Shown: positions 22,064-30,569, numbered from the stretch's first letter. The stretch is DNA of 64,000 nucleotides from JACCZX01 sp963729165 (GCA_963729165.1 CAVSMM010000008.1:69835-133834), one strand, 5' to 3'. A program made the numbers and translations. The notes: generated by a model from the letters alone, not told the origin.

Positions 22064-22669
22064 ATGAATCGACACTTTTCGATTATCGCGACACTTCTTG
22101 CCGTCCTGTTCGCGGCGCTGGGTTGCGCAACCCCATCGAGCCAAAGCGACCCCAAATGGGTCACGCTGCTCGACGGCAGCACTGGCCTCGATAACTGGAT
22201 CCGCGTCGGCGACGCCAACTGGCGTGTGGTGGACGGCACGATCCAGGCCGACCAAAAGACCGACAAGGCGAACAGTTTTCTGGTTACGAAAAACTCGTAC
22301 ACCGACTTTCGAATCCGCGCCGAGTTCTGGGTCAGCGACGACGCCAATTCCGGTATCTATATGCGTTGCGCTGACATCAAGAATCTGACCGATCGGACAT
22401 GCTACGAAGCGAACATTTACGATCAGCGTCCGGACCCGACGTTTGGCACGGGATCCATCGTGCATCTGTCCCCGGTGTCGCCGATGCCGAAGGCGGGCGG
22501 CAAGTGGAACACCTACGACGTCACGGTCAAAGGCTCGCGTGTGACAGTTGCCCTGAACGGCGTCGTCACCGCCGATATTCAGGACAGCAAACTTGCGAGC
22601 GGCCCGATCGCCCTGCAATACGCGGCGGGTGTCGTCAAGTTCCGCAAGGTGCAGATCGCGCCGCTCTAG
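22064..22669 (+). CDS. DUF1080 family lipoprotein (3-keto-disaccharide hydrolase-like domain)
   Basis: ATG at 22064 after CGGAGACGCC gives 201 residues. The first 20 form a lipoprotein signal peptide ending LGCA, so the protein is probably anchored in an envelope membrane. The rest is a DUF1080 jelly-roll domain: VTLLDGSTGLDNW, DFRIRAEFWVSDDANSGIY and a final KLASGPIALQYAAGVVKFRKV. DUF1080 proteins include 3-keto-glycoside hydrolases and carbohydrate-binding partners, so a sugar-related function is plausible but not shown. Confidence 0.82.
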   Translation: MNRHFSIIATLLAVLFAALGCATPSSQSDPKWVTLLDGSTGLDNWIRVGDANWRVVDGTIQADQKTDKANSFLVTKNSYTDFRIRAEFWVSDDANSGIYMRCADIKNLTDRTCYEANIYDQRPDPTFGTGSIVHLSPVSPMPKAGGKWNTYDVTVKGSRVTVALNGVVTADIQDSKLASGPIALQYAAGVVKFRKVQIAPL

Positions 22670-22802
22670 TCGAACCGATAGAGGCGACACCAGGCGTCGT
22701 CGCCCGCTCACCCGCCGCCAGGCGGGGTCTCGTCAGGCGAACCTCATTGTCATCGTGGCGATCAGCCGGGTCGTTCAGATTTTGTCTCCGCAGCCATTGC
22801 TT

Positions 22803-22838
22803 TGTAGATATTATTACTGTACTGTATTGATCTCTACA
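22803..22838. promoter_or_regulatory. AT-rich inverted repeat upstream of the SOD-rhodanese gene
   Basis: In an unusually AT-rich stretch, TGTAGATAT (from 22803) and ATCTCTACA (to 22838) form 9-base arms with one mismatch around an 18-base centre. It lies 24 bases before the ATG. The position suits an operator or promoter element, possibly for a metal- or redox-responsive regulator, but no known consensus is matched. Confidence 0.3.
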
Positions 22839-22861
22839 GAGAAAATTGAAAAGGGGACAAG

Positions 22862-23815
22862 ATGCGATACCAGCTGGCACCTATCTACTGTCGCCCTTGG
22901 GTCTTGAACGGATTGTCGAAGCAGCTGATCGAAAGCCACTATGAAAACAACTACGGCGGCGCTTTGCGCAAGCTGAACGCAATCACGGAAAAGTTAGAGT
23001 CACTCGATTACGCCAGTACCGCACCGTACGTCGTCAATAGTCTGAAGCGCGAAGAACTGATCGCACTCAACTCCACATTGCTGCACGAGCTGTATTTCGC
23101 ATGCTTGGGCGGGGATGGAAAACCGACGGAGACACTTAAGCAAGTGCTGGCTCGGGACTTTGGTTCGGTAGATCGCTGGCGCAGCGAGTTCGTTGCGATG
23201 GCGAACGGACTGGCAGGAGGTTCGGGTTGGGTGTTGCTTGTCTACGTGCCGCGCGACGGTCGGCTAATCAACCAGTACGCAGCCGATCACAGCCAGGCAA
23301 TCGCGGGCGGCATTCCGATCTTTGCGCTCGACATGTATGAGCACGCCTACCACATCGACTTCGGCGCCAACGCGAAGGCGTACATCGAAGCCTTCTTACG
23401 CAATGTCGACTGGAAAGCGGTGCAGGGCCGTTACGAAGATGCCTCAAAGGTCGCACCGCCACGCCCACTCATACAAGAAGAGTTCGCAGATGTACCGGGC
23501 GTTTCGCCGGAAGAGGTCAAAGCGATGATCGACGCCGGTCAACCTGTCCAGATCATTGATGCGCGGCCGCAGTATTACGTTTCGCGCACGCAGGACATCA
23601 TGGACGGTGCGCTATGGCGTGATCCCGATCGCGTGCAGGAATGGGCGGGAGAGCTCTCGAAGTCAGATCCCGTCGTCACATTTTGCGTGTATGGATTTCA
23701 CGTCGGATGCCAAACCGCCGTTGCGTTGCGAGACGCCGGCTTCGATGCGCGGTACATGAAGGGCGGCCATTCGGCATGGAAGGCCATTGGAGGCGCCACG
23801 AAGATGTACAAGTAG
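22862..23815 (+). CDS. Fe/Mn superoxide dismutase fused to a rhodanese domain
   Basis: A 317-residue fusion with an AAAAGGGG ribosome-binding site before ATG 22862. Residues about 1-190 are an Fe/Mn superoxide dismutase with all four metal ligands in family positions: H26 (SHYENNYGG), H75 (TLLHELYF), D157 and H161 (LDMYEHAYHIDFG). Residues about 205-317 are a rhodanese domain with DARPQYYVSRTQDIMDGA and a cysteine (C275) in TFCVYGFHVGCQTA, plus KGGHSAWKAIGG at the end. No signal peptide, so cytosolic. The first domain should dismutate superoxide; the second may handle sulfane sulfur or only bind anions. The residue choosing Fe or Mn cannot be settled by eye. Confidence 0.88.
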   Translation: MRYQLAPIYCRPWVLNGLSKQLIESHYENNYGGALRKLNAITEKLESLDYASTAPYVVNSLKREELIALNSTLLHELYFACLGGDGKPTETLKQVLARDFGSVDRWRSEFVAMANGLAGGSGWVLLVYVPRDGRLINQYAADHSQAIAGGIPIFALDMYEHAYHIDFGANAKAYIEAFLRNVDWKAVQGRYEDASKVAPPRPLIQEEFADVPGVSPEEVKAMIDAGQPVQIIDARPQYYVSRTQDIMDGALWRDPDRVQEWAGELSKSDPVVTFCVYGFHVGCQTAVALRDAGFDARYMKGGHSAWKAIGGATKMYK

Positions 23816-23818
23816 TTG

Positions 23819-25003
23819 CTATAGCCGCTCGACAATCGTTACGTTCGCGAGCCCACCGCCCTCGCACATCGATTGCATTCCGTAGCGCTTGCCGGTGCGG
23901 CGCAGTGCGTGCACCAGCGTCGTCATCAGCTTCGCACCGGAGGCACCGAGCGGGTGACCCAGCGCGATTGCGCCCCCCGATGCGTTGAGGCGCGCAGCAT
24001 CGGCGCCTGTGGCCTTCAGCCACGCCAGCGGCACCGACGCAAACGCTTCGTTGATCTCGAAGAGATCGATGTCGTCGAGCCGCAAACCCGCCTTCCGCAG
24101 CGCGATCGGTGTTGCCGGTATTGGTGCCTCGAGCATGATCACCGGGTCGTGACCGATGACGGTCATTTGATGAACGCGCGCGAGCGGCTTGGCCGATGGC
24201 CCCAGTAATTTCAGTCCGCGCTCGTTGACCACCAGTAGCGCCGCGGCGCCGTCGCAAATCTGGCTAGCGCTCGCGGCCGTGTGCCTTCCACCCTCCTGCA
24301 GTAGCTTCACGGCACCGATGCCCTCGCGTGTTGCGTCGAAGCGAATGCCCTCGTCGATCGTGTGCGCCTGGTCGGTCACTGCACCTTCGGCCGTGCGGGT
24401 CGGCAGCGGCAGGATCTCGGTATCGAAATTTCCGGCGCGGGTCGCTGCGCCCGCCCGCTGATGGCTGCGCAGTGCGTATTCATCGAGCTCGTCCCTGGCC
24501 AGTTCGTATTTCACGGCCAGCATCTCGGCGCCCGTGAATTGGCTGAACTGAACCTGCGGATAGCGCGCCTGCATTGCCGGGCTCATGTAACTGCCGAAGC
24601 CGTGCTTGAACGCGAGCGTTGCCGGCAAGCCCATCGGCACTCGGGTCATGCTCTCGACGCCGGCGGCAATCACCGCGTCCATGCTGCCGGACATCACCGC
24701 CTGCGCCGCAAAGTGCAGCGCCTGCTGCGACGATCCGCACTGCCGGTCGACCGATGTGGCGGGCACCGACTCGGGCAGACTCGATGCCAGCACGGCGTTG
24801 CGGGCAACGTTGTTCGACTGTTCACCTGCCTGCCCGACGCAGCCCATGATCACATCGTCGATCACGGCCGGATCGATGCCGGTTCGCGCAACCAGCGCGT
24901 CGATCACTGCAGCCGCGAGATCCGCCGGATGCCAGCCACTCAAGCGGCCGCCCTTGCGTGCGCCGGCCGTACGGACGGCGTCGACGATGAATGCTTCGCC
25001 CAT
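23819..25003 (-). CDS. Acetyl-CoA C-acyltransferase (thiolase)
   Basis: A 394-residue thiolase starting MGEAFIVDAVRTAGARKGGRL. The nucleophilic cysteine is in SVDRQCGSSQQALHFAA (about residue 90), the histidine in GGAIALGHPLGASGAKL, and the second cysteine in MCEGGGLANVTIVERL at the end. It either condenses two acetyl-CoA or cleaves 3-ketoacyl-CoA. No partner beta-oxidation or PHB genes are adjacent, so the direction cannot be assigned. It converges on the SOD-rhodanese gene with 3 bases between the stops. Confidence 0.92.
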   Translation of the reverse strand: MGEAFIVDAVRTAGARKGGRLSGWHPADLAAAVIDALVARTGIDPAVIDDVIMGCVGQAGEQSNNVARNAVLASSLPESVPATSVDRQCGSSQQALHFAAQAVMSGSMDAVIAAGVESMTRVPMGLPATLAFKHGFGSYMSPAMQARYPQVQFSQFTGAEMLAVKYELARDELDEYALRSHQRAGAATRAGNFDTEILPLPTRTAEGAVTDQAHTIDEGIRFDATREGIGAVKLLQEGGRHTAASASQICDGAAALLVVNERGLKLLGPSAKPLARVHQMTVIGHDPVIMLEAPIPATPIALRKAGLRLDDIDLFEINEAFASVPLAWLKATGADAARLNASGGAIALGHPLGASGAKLMTTLVHALRRTGKRYGMQSMCEGGGLANVTIVERL

Positions 25004-25121
25004 TAATATTTCTCGCTAAGCTCTGGTTGCTTTCGAGCGAATGATCACGTAGGGTCTGAACAATATAGCGAAGGCGATTCGCGAACCGCGTATCGCACAG
25101 TTCTTACTAAAGGAGTTGACT

Positions 25122-25202
25122 ATGGGCAACCGCGATCGGCAACGCAAGGAAGCGAAGAAACCTAAGCAACCCAAAAAACCCCCTTCACCTTCGTTGAACT
25201 AG
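25122..25202 (+). CDS. Small lysine/proline-rich protein (26 aa)
   Basis: ATG at 25122 is preceded by a near-perfect ribosome-binding site (AAAGGAG, 8 bases upstream). The 26-residue product begins MGNRDRQRKEAKKPKQPKKP and ends PPSPSLN; it is strongly basic, without cysteine or hydrophobic segments. Short proteins of this DRxRKExKKPK type occur in other bacteria as uncharacterised families, and nucleic-acid or ribosome binding is a reasonable guess only. The next gene starts 19 bases downstream on the same strand. Confidence 0.6.
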   Translation: MGNRDRQRKEAKKPKQPKKPPSPSLN

Positions 25203-25221
25203 ATTGCTTCTAAGGAGAACC

Positions 25222-26019
25222 GTGTTCAGAAGCGCGATCGGACTGGTCGCTGTGTCGTTACTGTTGTCGTGCGCCAGTACACCGCAAGTGCCTGCCGCCG
25301 CGCGGACAGAGATTGCTCCGTCAGGAAAGCTGCGCGCGGCGATCAACTTCGGCAATCCGGTGCTCGCGGTCAAGGACCCGGTGACGGGCGAGCCACGCGG
25401 CGTCTCGGTCGATCTATCTCGAGAGCTCGCGCGGCGCCTCGGTGTGCCCGTCGAGCTGGTCACCTACGATGCCGCGGGCAAGGTGGTCGAGGGGCTGAAG
25501 GCAGGCGCTTGGGATGTCGCTTACGTCGCGATTGATCCGGCACGCGCAGTCGATGTCAGCTTCACCGCCGCGTACGTCGTGATCGAGGGCGCCTATCTGG
25601 TGCCGCAGAACTCTCCGATTCGCAGTAACGACGAAGTCGATCGGTCTCACGTGCACGTCGTCGTCGCCACTGGAAGCGCCTATGACCTGTTTCTCACGCG
25701 CAATCTGAAACAAGCGAAGATCGTTCGCGTACCGACGTCTCCTGCAGTCACCGATATGTTGGTCGCGCAAAAGCTCGAAGTCGCTGCAGGCGTCAAGCAG
25801 CAGCTGGAGGCCGATGCACGGCGTATCCCCGGGCTCCGACTGCTCGACGGCCGCTTCATGGTGATCAACCAGGCGATGGGAACACCCAAGGGCCGAGGCG
25901 AAGCGGGCGTGAAGTACCTGCGCGAGTTCGTCGAGGAGATGAAAGCTTCGGGTTTTGTCGCACGGGCGCTCGAGAGGCATCGAGTCGAGGGCGCGTCGGT
26001 TGCGCCAGCGGCCAATTGA
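25222..26019 (+). CDS. Solute-binding lipoprotein, ABC family 3
   Basis: Start taken as GTG 25222, preceded by TAAGGAGAAC; 265 residues. Residues about 1-18 are a lipoprotein signal (GLVAVSLLLSCAS), so the protein is likely tethered in the periplasm. The mature part fits the amino-acid-type periplasmic binding fold: GKLRAAINFGNPVLAV, GVSVDLSRELARRLGVPVEL, LKAGAWDVAYVAIDPARA, and VVATGSAYDLFLTRNLK opening the second lobe. No permease or ATPase gene is adjacent, so it is an orphan binding protein. Ligand unknown. Confidence 0.82.
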   Translation: MFRSAIGLVAVSLLLSCASTPQVPAAARTEIAPSGKLRAAINFGNPVLAVKDPVTGEPRGVSVDLSRELARRLGVPVELVTYDAAGKVVEGLKAGAWDVAYVAIDPARAVDVSFTAAYVVIEGAYLVPQNSPIRSNDEVDRSHVHVVVATGSAYDLFLTRNLKQAKIVRVPTSPAVTDMLVAQKLEVAAGVKQQLEADARRIPGLRLLDGRFMVINQAMGTPKGRGEAGVKYLREFVEEMKASGFVARALERHRVEGASVAPAAN

Positions 26020-26078
26020 ATAGATCTCTCTGACCAAATCGAAGATTAGTGCACGGCACTTATCCTGGAAGGAATGCG

Positions 26079-26540
26079 ATGACGTTCAGCCTGGTCGTGA
26101 CATCCAAGCTCATGCTTGCCGCATGTTCCGCCTGTGTTCTGGCCGCGTGCGCCACCGCACCCACGAAGGAAGTGATTTCCACGAAGGCAGCTCCGGCAGC
26201 CATCGGGCCTTATTCGCAAGGCATCAAATTTGGCAACCTGTTGTTCCTTGCCGGTCAGATCCCGATCGATCCCGCGACGAACCAGCTCAATACCGGCTCC
26301 ATTGAAGATCAGACCAAGCTCGTGCTGGAGAACCTGCGGGCGGTGCTGGCTGCGAATGGAATGACGATGGACGATGTCGTCTCCACTTCAGTCTTTCTGA
26401 AGGACCTGAACGACTTCGCGAGAATGAACACGCTGTACGCGACCTACTTCAAGGACAAGCCGCCGGCGCGTGCAACTGTTCAGGTAGCGCGTCTGCCGCG
26501 TGACGTTCTCGTGGAAATCTCTGCGATCGCCGCCAAGTAG
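26079..26540 (+). CDS. RidA family protein with lipoprotein signal peptide
   Basis: ATG at 26079, with GGAAGGA about 8 bases upstream, gives 153 residues. The first 28 form a lipoprotein signal (ACSACVLAACATAPT). The rest is a complete RidA/YjgF domain: APAAIGPYSQGIKFGNLLFL, GQIPIDP, NLRAVLAANGMTMDDVV and RATVQVARLPRDVLVEI, with the arginine that in RidA binds the substrate carboxylate. Cytosolic RidA hydrolyses reactive enamines and imines from amino acids; here the domain appears exported. It follows the orphan binding lipoprotein by 59 bases, which suggests a joint role. Confidence 0.85.
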   Translation: MTFSLVVTSKLMLAACSACVLAACATAPTKEVISTKAAPAAIGPYSQGIKFGNLLFLAGQIPIDPATNQLNTGSIEDQTKLVLENLRAVLAANGMTMDDVVSTSVFLKDLNDFARMNTLYATYFKDKPPARATVQVARLPRDVLVEISAIAAK

Positions 26541-26702
26541 CGCTGCCGTGACTCTGCGCCGCGAAACGACGGCGTTTGTGCGGTCACCGTTTGAGCACCA
26601 ACGGACCTTTGGCGTCCTACGTTCGATGCTGTTGCATGGGCAACGCTGGGAGCTGTCATGCAAGCGAGCGCCAATGTCTAACTCAGATCCGGCGCCGTCT
26701 TC

Positions 26703-28283
26703 GTGTACCTGAACACTGACGTCCTCATCGTCGGCGCCGGGCCAACCGGGCTGATGCTTGCGAACCAGCTCGCGCGACGCGGCGTGCGTGCGCTGATCAT
26801 CGACCGGCACGCGGGACCGGCTCTGCAGACGAGGGCACTGGGCGTGCACGCGCGCACGCTTGAGATCTACGCGCATCTCGGCATCGTCGATCGCGCTCTC
26901 GAGCTCGGCAAGCGTACGACCGGTGCCAACCTGTGGGCCGAAGGGCGGCGCACCGCGCGAGTTCCGATCGGCGACATCGGACGTGACCTGAGTCCTTATC
27001 CGTTTATTCTGATTCTTGGCCAGGATGACAACGAACGCCTGATGGGAGAGGCGCTGCGCAGGCATGGATTGACCGTGCGCTGGAACACCGAGCTCGTTGC
27101 CATGAAGCAAGACGCCACTCTCGTCAAGGCAACGCTGAAGCAGCCCGATGGAGGCCTGGCCGAGATCACCGCCGCATGGGTTGCGGGCTGCGACGGCGCG
27201 CGCAGCGCAGTGCGCGAGATGAACGGGATCGAGTTCGTCGGTGCGCCTTACGAGCATGTCTTCTTCGTCGCCGACACAGAAATGACGGGGCCGATGGCCC
27301 CGGACGAGCTCAACGTCTATTTTTGGCGCGAAGGATTTCATTTGTTCTTCCCGATGCGCGGGATCGATCACTGGCGCGTCGTCGGAATCCTCCCTGTGGA
27401 GTTGCGCGATAGAGAAGATCTGACCTTTGAAGACGTGATCCCGTCGGTGCGACAGGAGGCCGGAGCGAATCTGTCATTCAAGGCGTGCAGCTGGTACTCG
27501 ACCTACCGCATTCATCATCGGTGTGCGGCCCGCTTTCGTGATCGCCGCTGCTTTCTGCTCGGCGATGCGGCACACATCCACAGCCCGGTCGGCGCACAGG
27601 GAATGAACACCGGGCTGCAAGACGCCTACAACCTGGCGTGGAAGCTCGCGCTCGTGGTGTCAGGGCGCGCCGATGCGGCGTTGCTCGACTCCTACGAAGC
27701 CGAACGCATTCCGGTGGCCAAGCGGCTGCTGAGCACGACCGATCGCGCGTTCCAGTTGGTTGTTTCAGATAGTCGCGTGGCCGGACTCTTCCGCACACGC
27801 GTGCTGGCGAATGTTGCGGCGTTTGCAATGCGCTTCGACAGGATACGAAAGCTCGCGTTTCGGACGGTCTCCCAGATCGGCATCCAGTACCGCAATAGTC
27901 CGCTATCGGAGTCGCTGGCGCGCTGGCATGAAGGCGCGCCGCGCGCGGGCGATCGTTTTCCGTGGCTGCGGGTCAAGCTGCAGCCGGATGGTCCGATCGA
28001 AGACCTGTTTGCAAAGCTCGACGACACGCGATTCCATCTGCTTTTGTTCGGTCAGCCTGCGCCGGTTACAGAGCTGCCGGAGTTGCGTGGCCTATTGGGC
28101 ATCCATGCGGTGCCGAGCGATCCCGCCAACGACAAGGAACTCGCACGGCAGCAGATCCCGCAACCTTCCTTCTTTCTGCTGCGCCCCGACGGCCATGTCG
28201 GACTGGCGGGTACTCAACTGGATGTTGTCGCTGCGACTCGCTACGTTGCCGAGCGGTTGCACATTAGCGTGCCTGTCCATTAG
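26703..28283 (+). CDS. FAD-dependent aromatic hydroxylase-type monooxygenase
   Basis: GTG start at 26703; 526 residues. The N-terminal Rossmann motif VLIVGAGPTGLMLANQLA binds FAD. A DG-type motif (VAGCDGARSAVREMNGIEF) and the GD motif (FLLGDAAHIHSPVGAQGMNT, then GLQDAYNLAWKLALV) are characteristic of the PheA/TfdB family of flavin monooxygenases. The last 130 residues resemble the thioredoxin-like C-terminal domain of that group. Such enzymes hydroxylate phenols and other aromatics using NAD(P)H and O2. The substrate cannot be inferred; no ring-cleavage genes are adjacent. Confidence 0.88.
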   Translation: MYLNTDVLIVGAGPTGLMLANQLARRGVRALIIDRHAGPALQTRALGVHARTLEIYAHLGIVDRALELGKRTTGANLWAEGRRTARVPIGDIGRDLSPYPFILILGQDDNERLMGEALRRHGLTVRWNTELVAMKQDATLVKATLKQPDGGLAEITAAWVAGCDGARSAVREMNGIEFVGAPYEHVFFVADTEMTGPMAPDELNVYFWREGFHLFFPMRGIDHWRVVGILPVELRDREDLTFEDVIPSVRQEAGANLSFKACSWYSTYRIHHRCAARFRDRRCFLLGDAAHIHSPVGAQGMNTGLQDAYNLAWKLALVVSGRADAALLDSYEAERIPVAKRLLSTTDRAFQLVVSDSRVAGLFRTRVLANVAAFAMRFDRIRKLAFRTVSQIGIQYRNSPLSESLARWHEGAPRAGDRFPWLRVKLQPDGPIEDLFAKLDDTRFHLLLFGQPAPVTELPELRGLLGIHAVPSDPANDKELARQQIPQPSFFLLRPDGHVGLAGTQLDVVAATRYVAERLHISVPVH

Positions 28284-28295
28284 GCACTCGGAACG

Positions 28296-29009
28296 TTAGC
28301 TCGTCGCAACCCCTGCGAGCAGCTTCGATTCCACCAGCACGTCGACACCTGTGCGCGGTCGGATCGCTTGCGCAGGAATATTTTCGCCCGCGCGCCAGCG
28401 CGCAATCGCCGTGCGCTTGGAATCGCCTGCTATCAGAAACAACACCTCGCGCGCGCGGCTCAGTCTCGCCGCACTGAGCGACACCCGCTCCGGCGGAGCC
28501 TTCGGTGCGTCGAACACGGCGAGCACCTCGGGCGCATCCGGTGCGATGCCCCAATCGTGATCCGGAAACAAGCTGGCGGTGTGGCCGTCGTCGCCGAGTC
28601 CCAGCAACACCAGATCGAACTCACCGACGTTGCGCAGCGTGTCCGCGTAGGCGAGGGCGGCCGCTGTCGCGCCGAGCTCAGCGGGAATCGGGTGCACTTG
28701 AGCTTTCGGGATCGGCACGTGGTCGAGCCATTCGTCAGCCGCCATCTTGCTGTTGCGCTCGGAGTCGTCAGGCGGCAGGCAGCGTTCGTCGCCGAAGTAC
28801 ACGTTCCAGTGCGACCAGTCTGCGGCTTGTTCGCGCAGTAATCGGTAGGCTCCGCGCGGCGTGTTACCGCCGGCAAGCACGATCAGGAATTCTCCACGCT
28901 GTTTGATTGCACGCGTGGAGGCGTCGATGATGCGCCGGCACGCAGTCCGCTCCAGTTCAGCGGCGTCGGCAACTGCGAGCCAGCGCACGTCGCTTGCGGA
29001 CGCGCTCAC
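28296..29009 (-). CDS. pgl: 6-phosphogluconolactonase
   Basis: A 237-residue cytosolic enzyme of the DevB/Pgl type that hydrolyses 6-phosphogluconolactone. Motifs: IVLAGGNTPRGAYRLL, WNVYFGDERCLPPDDSERNS, FDLVLLGLGDDGHTASLFP. It starts 10 bases after the gnd stop on the same strand, so gnd and pgl are probably one operon. It supplies the step between zwf and gnd. Confidence 0.93.
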   Translation of the reverse strand: MSASASDVRWLAVADAAELERTACRRIIDASTRAIKQRGEFLIVLAGGNTPRGAYRLLREQAADWSHWNVYFGDERCLPPDDSERNSKMAADEWLDHVPIPKAQVHPIPAELGATAAALAYADTLRNVGEFDLVLLGLGDDGHTASLFPDHDWGIAPDAPEVLAVFDAPKAPPERVSLSAARLSRAREVLFLIAGDSKRTAIARWRAGENIPAQAIRPRTGVDVLVESKLLAGVATS

Positions 29010-29019
29010 CGCTTCGTGC

Positions 29020-29925
29020 TCATTGCTTTTTTATTTCGTGCCCGCCGAACTGGTTGCGCATCGCCGACAGCATCTTCGCGGCGAATGAATCCGAATCGCG
29101 CGACGCCAGGCGTGCAAGCAGCGCGAGCGTGATCGCCGGTGCGGGCACATTCAGATCGATCGCTTCGGCAACCGTCCATCGTCCTTCGCCCGAGTCGGGA
29201 ACAAACGGCGCGATGCCATCCAGCGCGGGGTTCTCTTTCAACGCAATCGTCGTCAGATCGAGCAGCCACGAACGCACGACGCTGCCTTCGCGCCAGATCT
29301 CGGCCACCTGGTGCAGGTCGAGTCCGAATTCCGTCTTGTGCTGCATGATTGAAAAGCCTTCGGCATACGCCTGCATCAGCCCGTACTCGATGCCGTTGTG
29401 AATCATCTTCGTGAAGTGGCCCGCCCCACTCGGACCCACACGGCCCCAGCCACGATTCGGCGCCGGCGCCAGTGTCTCGAAAATTGGTTGCAGTTGTTTG
29501 ACGACACCCGCTTCGCCGCCGACCATCATGCTGTAGCCCTCGGTAAGCCCCCAGATGCCGCCGCTGGTGCCGCAGTCGATGTAATTCAAACGTTGATCAA
29601 CGAACTGTCGGGCGCGGCGCTGCGTATCTTTGTAGTTTGAATTGCCGCCGTCGACGACGGTGTCGCCAGCCGACAGCAACCGCAGCAGTGCCTTGATCGT
29701 TGCTTCGGTCGCGTCTCCTGATGGCACCATCATCCACAAGTTCCGCGGCGTTGAAAGCTTTGTTATCAGTGCATCGAGCGATGCAACCGACTCGGCGCCG
29801 TGTTGTTCGACGCGCTTGCGCGCATCCGGATTGAAGTCGAATCCGACCACTCGATGGCCACCGCGCAATAGTCGCAGCGTCATGTTGGCGCCCATGCGCC
29901 CGAGGCCGATCATGCCGAGCTCCAT
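29020..29925 (-). CDS. gnd: 6-phosphogluconate dehydrogenase (decarboxylating), short form
   Basis: A 301-residue member of the short 6-phosphogluconate dehydrogenase group. The N-terminal dinucleotide motif is MIGLGRMGANMTLRLLRGGH; then VVDGGNSNYKDTQRRA, YIDCGTSGGIWGL and GHFTKMIHNGIEYGLMQAYAE, which carries the catalytic lysine. It converts 6-phosphogluconate to ribulose 5-phosphate and CO2. Short forms often prefer NAD, but cofactor choice is not settled here. It lies directly upstream of pgl. Confidence 0.92.
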   Translation of the reverse strand: MELGMIGLGRMGANMTLRLLRGGHRVVGFDFNPDARKRVEQHGAESVASLDALITKLSTPRNLWMMVPSGDATEATIKALLRLLSAGDTVVDGGNSNYKDTQRRARQFVDQRLNYIDCGTSGGIWGLTEGYSMMVGGEAGVVKQLQPIFETLAPAPNRGWGRVGPSGAGHFTKMIHNGIEYGLMQAYAEGFSIMQHKTEFGLDLHQVAEIWREGSVVRSWLLDLTTIALKENPALDGIAPFVPDSGEGRWTVAEAIDLNVPAPAITLALLARLASRDSDSFAAKMLSAMRNQFGGHEIKKQ

Positions 29926-29927
29926 CG

Positions 29928-30322
29928 CTACTCCGAATGTTCAAGGTGAGTGGGCAGCGACACCCACGGATGCTTGCGTCGTTCGTAAACCGAGAACTGG
30001 GAGCGGGGAACTGAGAGTCCGCAAACGCGCCCACCGGCACTGCGACGATATCTTCGCGTCCTTCAATCCAATAGTGAACAATCGCGCCGCAGGTCGGGCA
30101 AAAATTGAACATGATCCTGTTGCCCGAATCGGCGACGCGCACATACTGCGTCGATTCCCCGTTGATCGACACGGATTCCTTGCGAAACCGTGCTTGCGCG
30201 CCGAATGCACTGCCGGTGCGGCGCTGGCACGCCAGACAGTGGCAGACGGAAACTCGAATCGGATCCTCGTTCACTGTTACGTTGAGCTGTCCGCAGCTAC
30301 ACGACGCAGTTCGCGTGTTCAT
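29928..30322 (-). CDS. GFA family zinc protein (one frameshift)
   Basis: ATG at 30322 (MNTRTASCSCGQLNVTV). Conserved zinc cysteines of the GFA (glutathione-dependent formaldehyde-activating enzyme-like) family are all visible: SCSCG, VCHCLACQRRTGS and NFCPTCGAI. The frame is lost at about 29998: after FADSQFPAP the correct frame continues FSVYERRKHPWVSLPTHLEH to a TAG at 29928-29930. About 131 residues after repair, normal for the family. The reaction is not established for most members. It precedes gnd by 2 bases. Confidence 0.8.
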
Positions 30323-30333
30323 CTGCCGTCGCT

Positions 30334-30540
30334 TCACTGCAAGTTGATTTCGCCGTCGAAACTTACTTTCAACTTCAGGCCGGCGACTTCGAGCGTCATT
30401 TTTGCCGGAAATGTCTCCGTCCCCGCGATCGCGCGATCGCCGGTCGCTTTCGCCACCGCCTGTTCGATCTCACGCTGCGAATTGACGCCGACCATTTTCA
30501 GAAACTTGCGGATACTGAGATTGAATGTTTCTTCGTTCAT
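30334..30540 (-). CDS. DUF6494-like small protein
   Basis: ATG at 30540 with CAGGAGACCTCG upstream gives 68 residues beginning MNEETFNLSIRKFLKMVGVN. The pattern NSQREIEQAVAKA, an acidic/hydrophobic middle and a C-terminal strand pair (MTLEVAGLKLKVSFDGEINL) fits a small family of unknown function. Its stop lies 11 bases before the GFA start on the same strand, so they are probably co-transcribed. Confidence 0.65.
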   Translation of the reverse strand: MNEETFNLSIRKFLKMVGVNSQREIEQAVAKATGDRAIAGTETFPAKMTLEVAGLKLKVSFDGEINLQ

Positions 30541-30569
30541 CGAGGTCTCCTGTTCTTTTAGGAAGTTAT

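Noticed and set aside
23819..25003. Calling the thiolase phbA
   Set aside because: No other polyhydroxybutyrate or beta-oxidation gene is adjacent, so a specific symbol would be guesswork.
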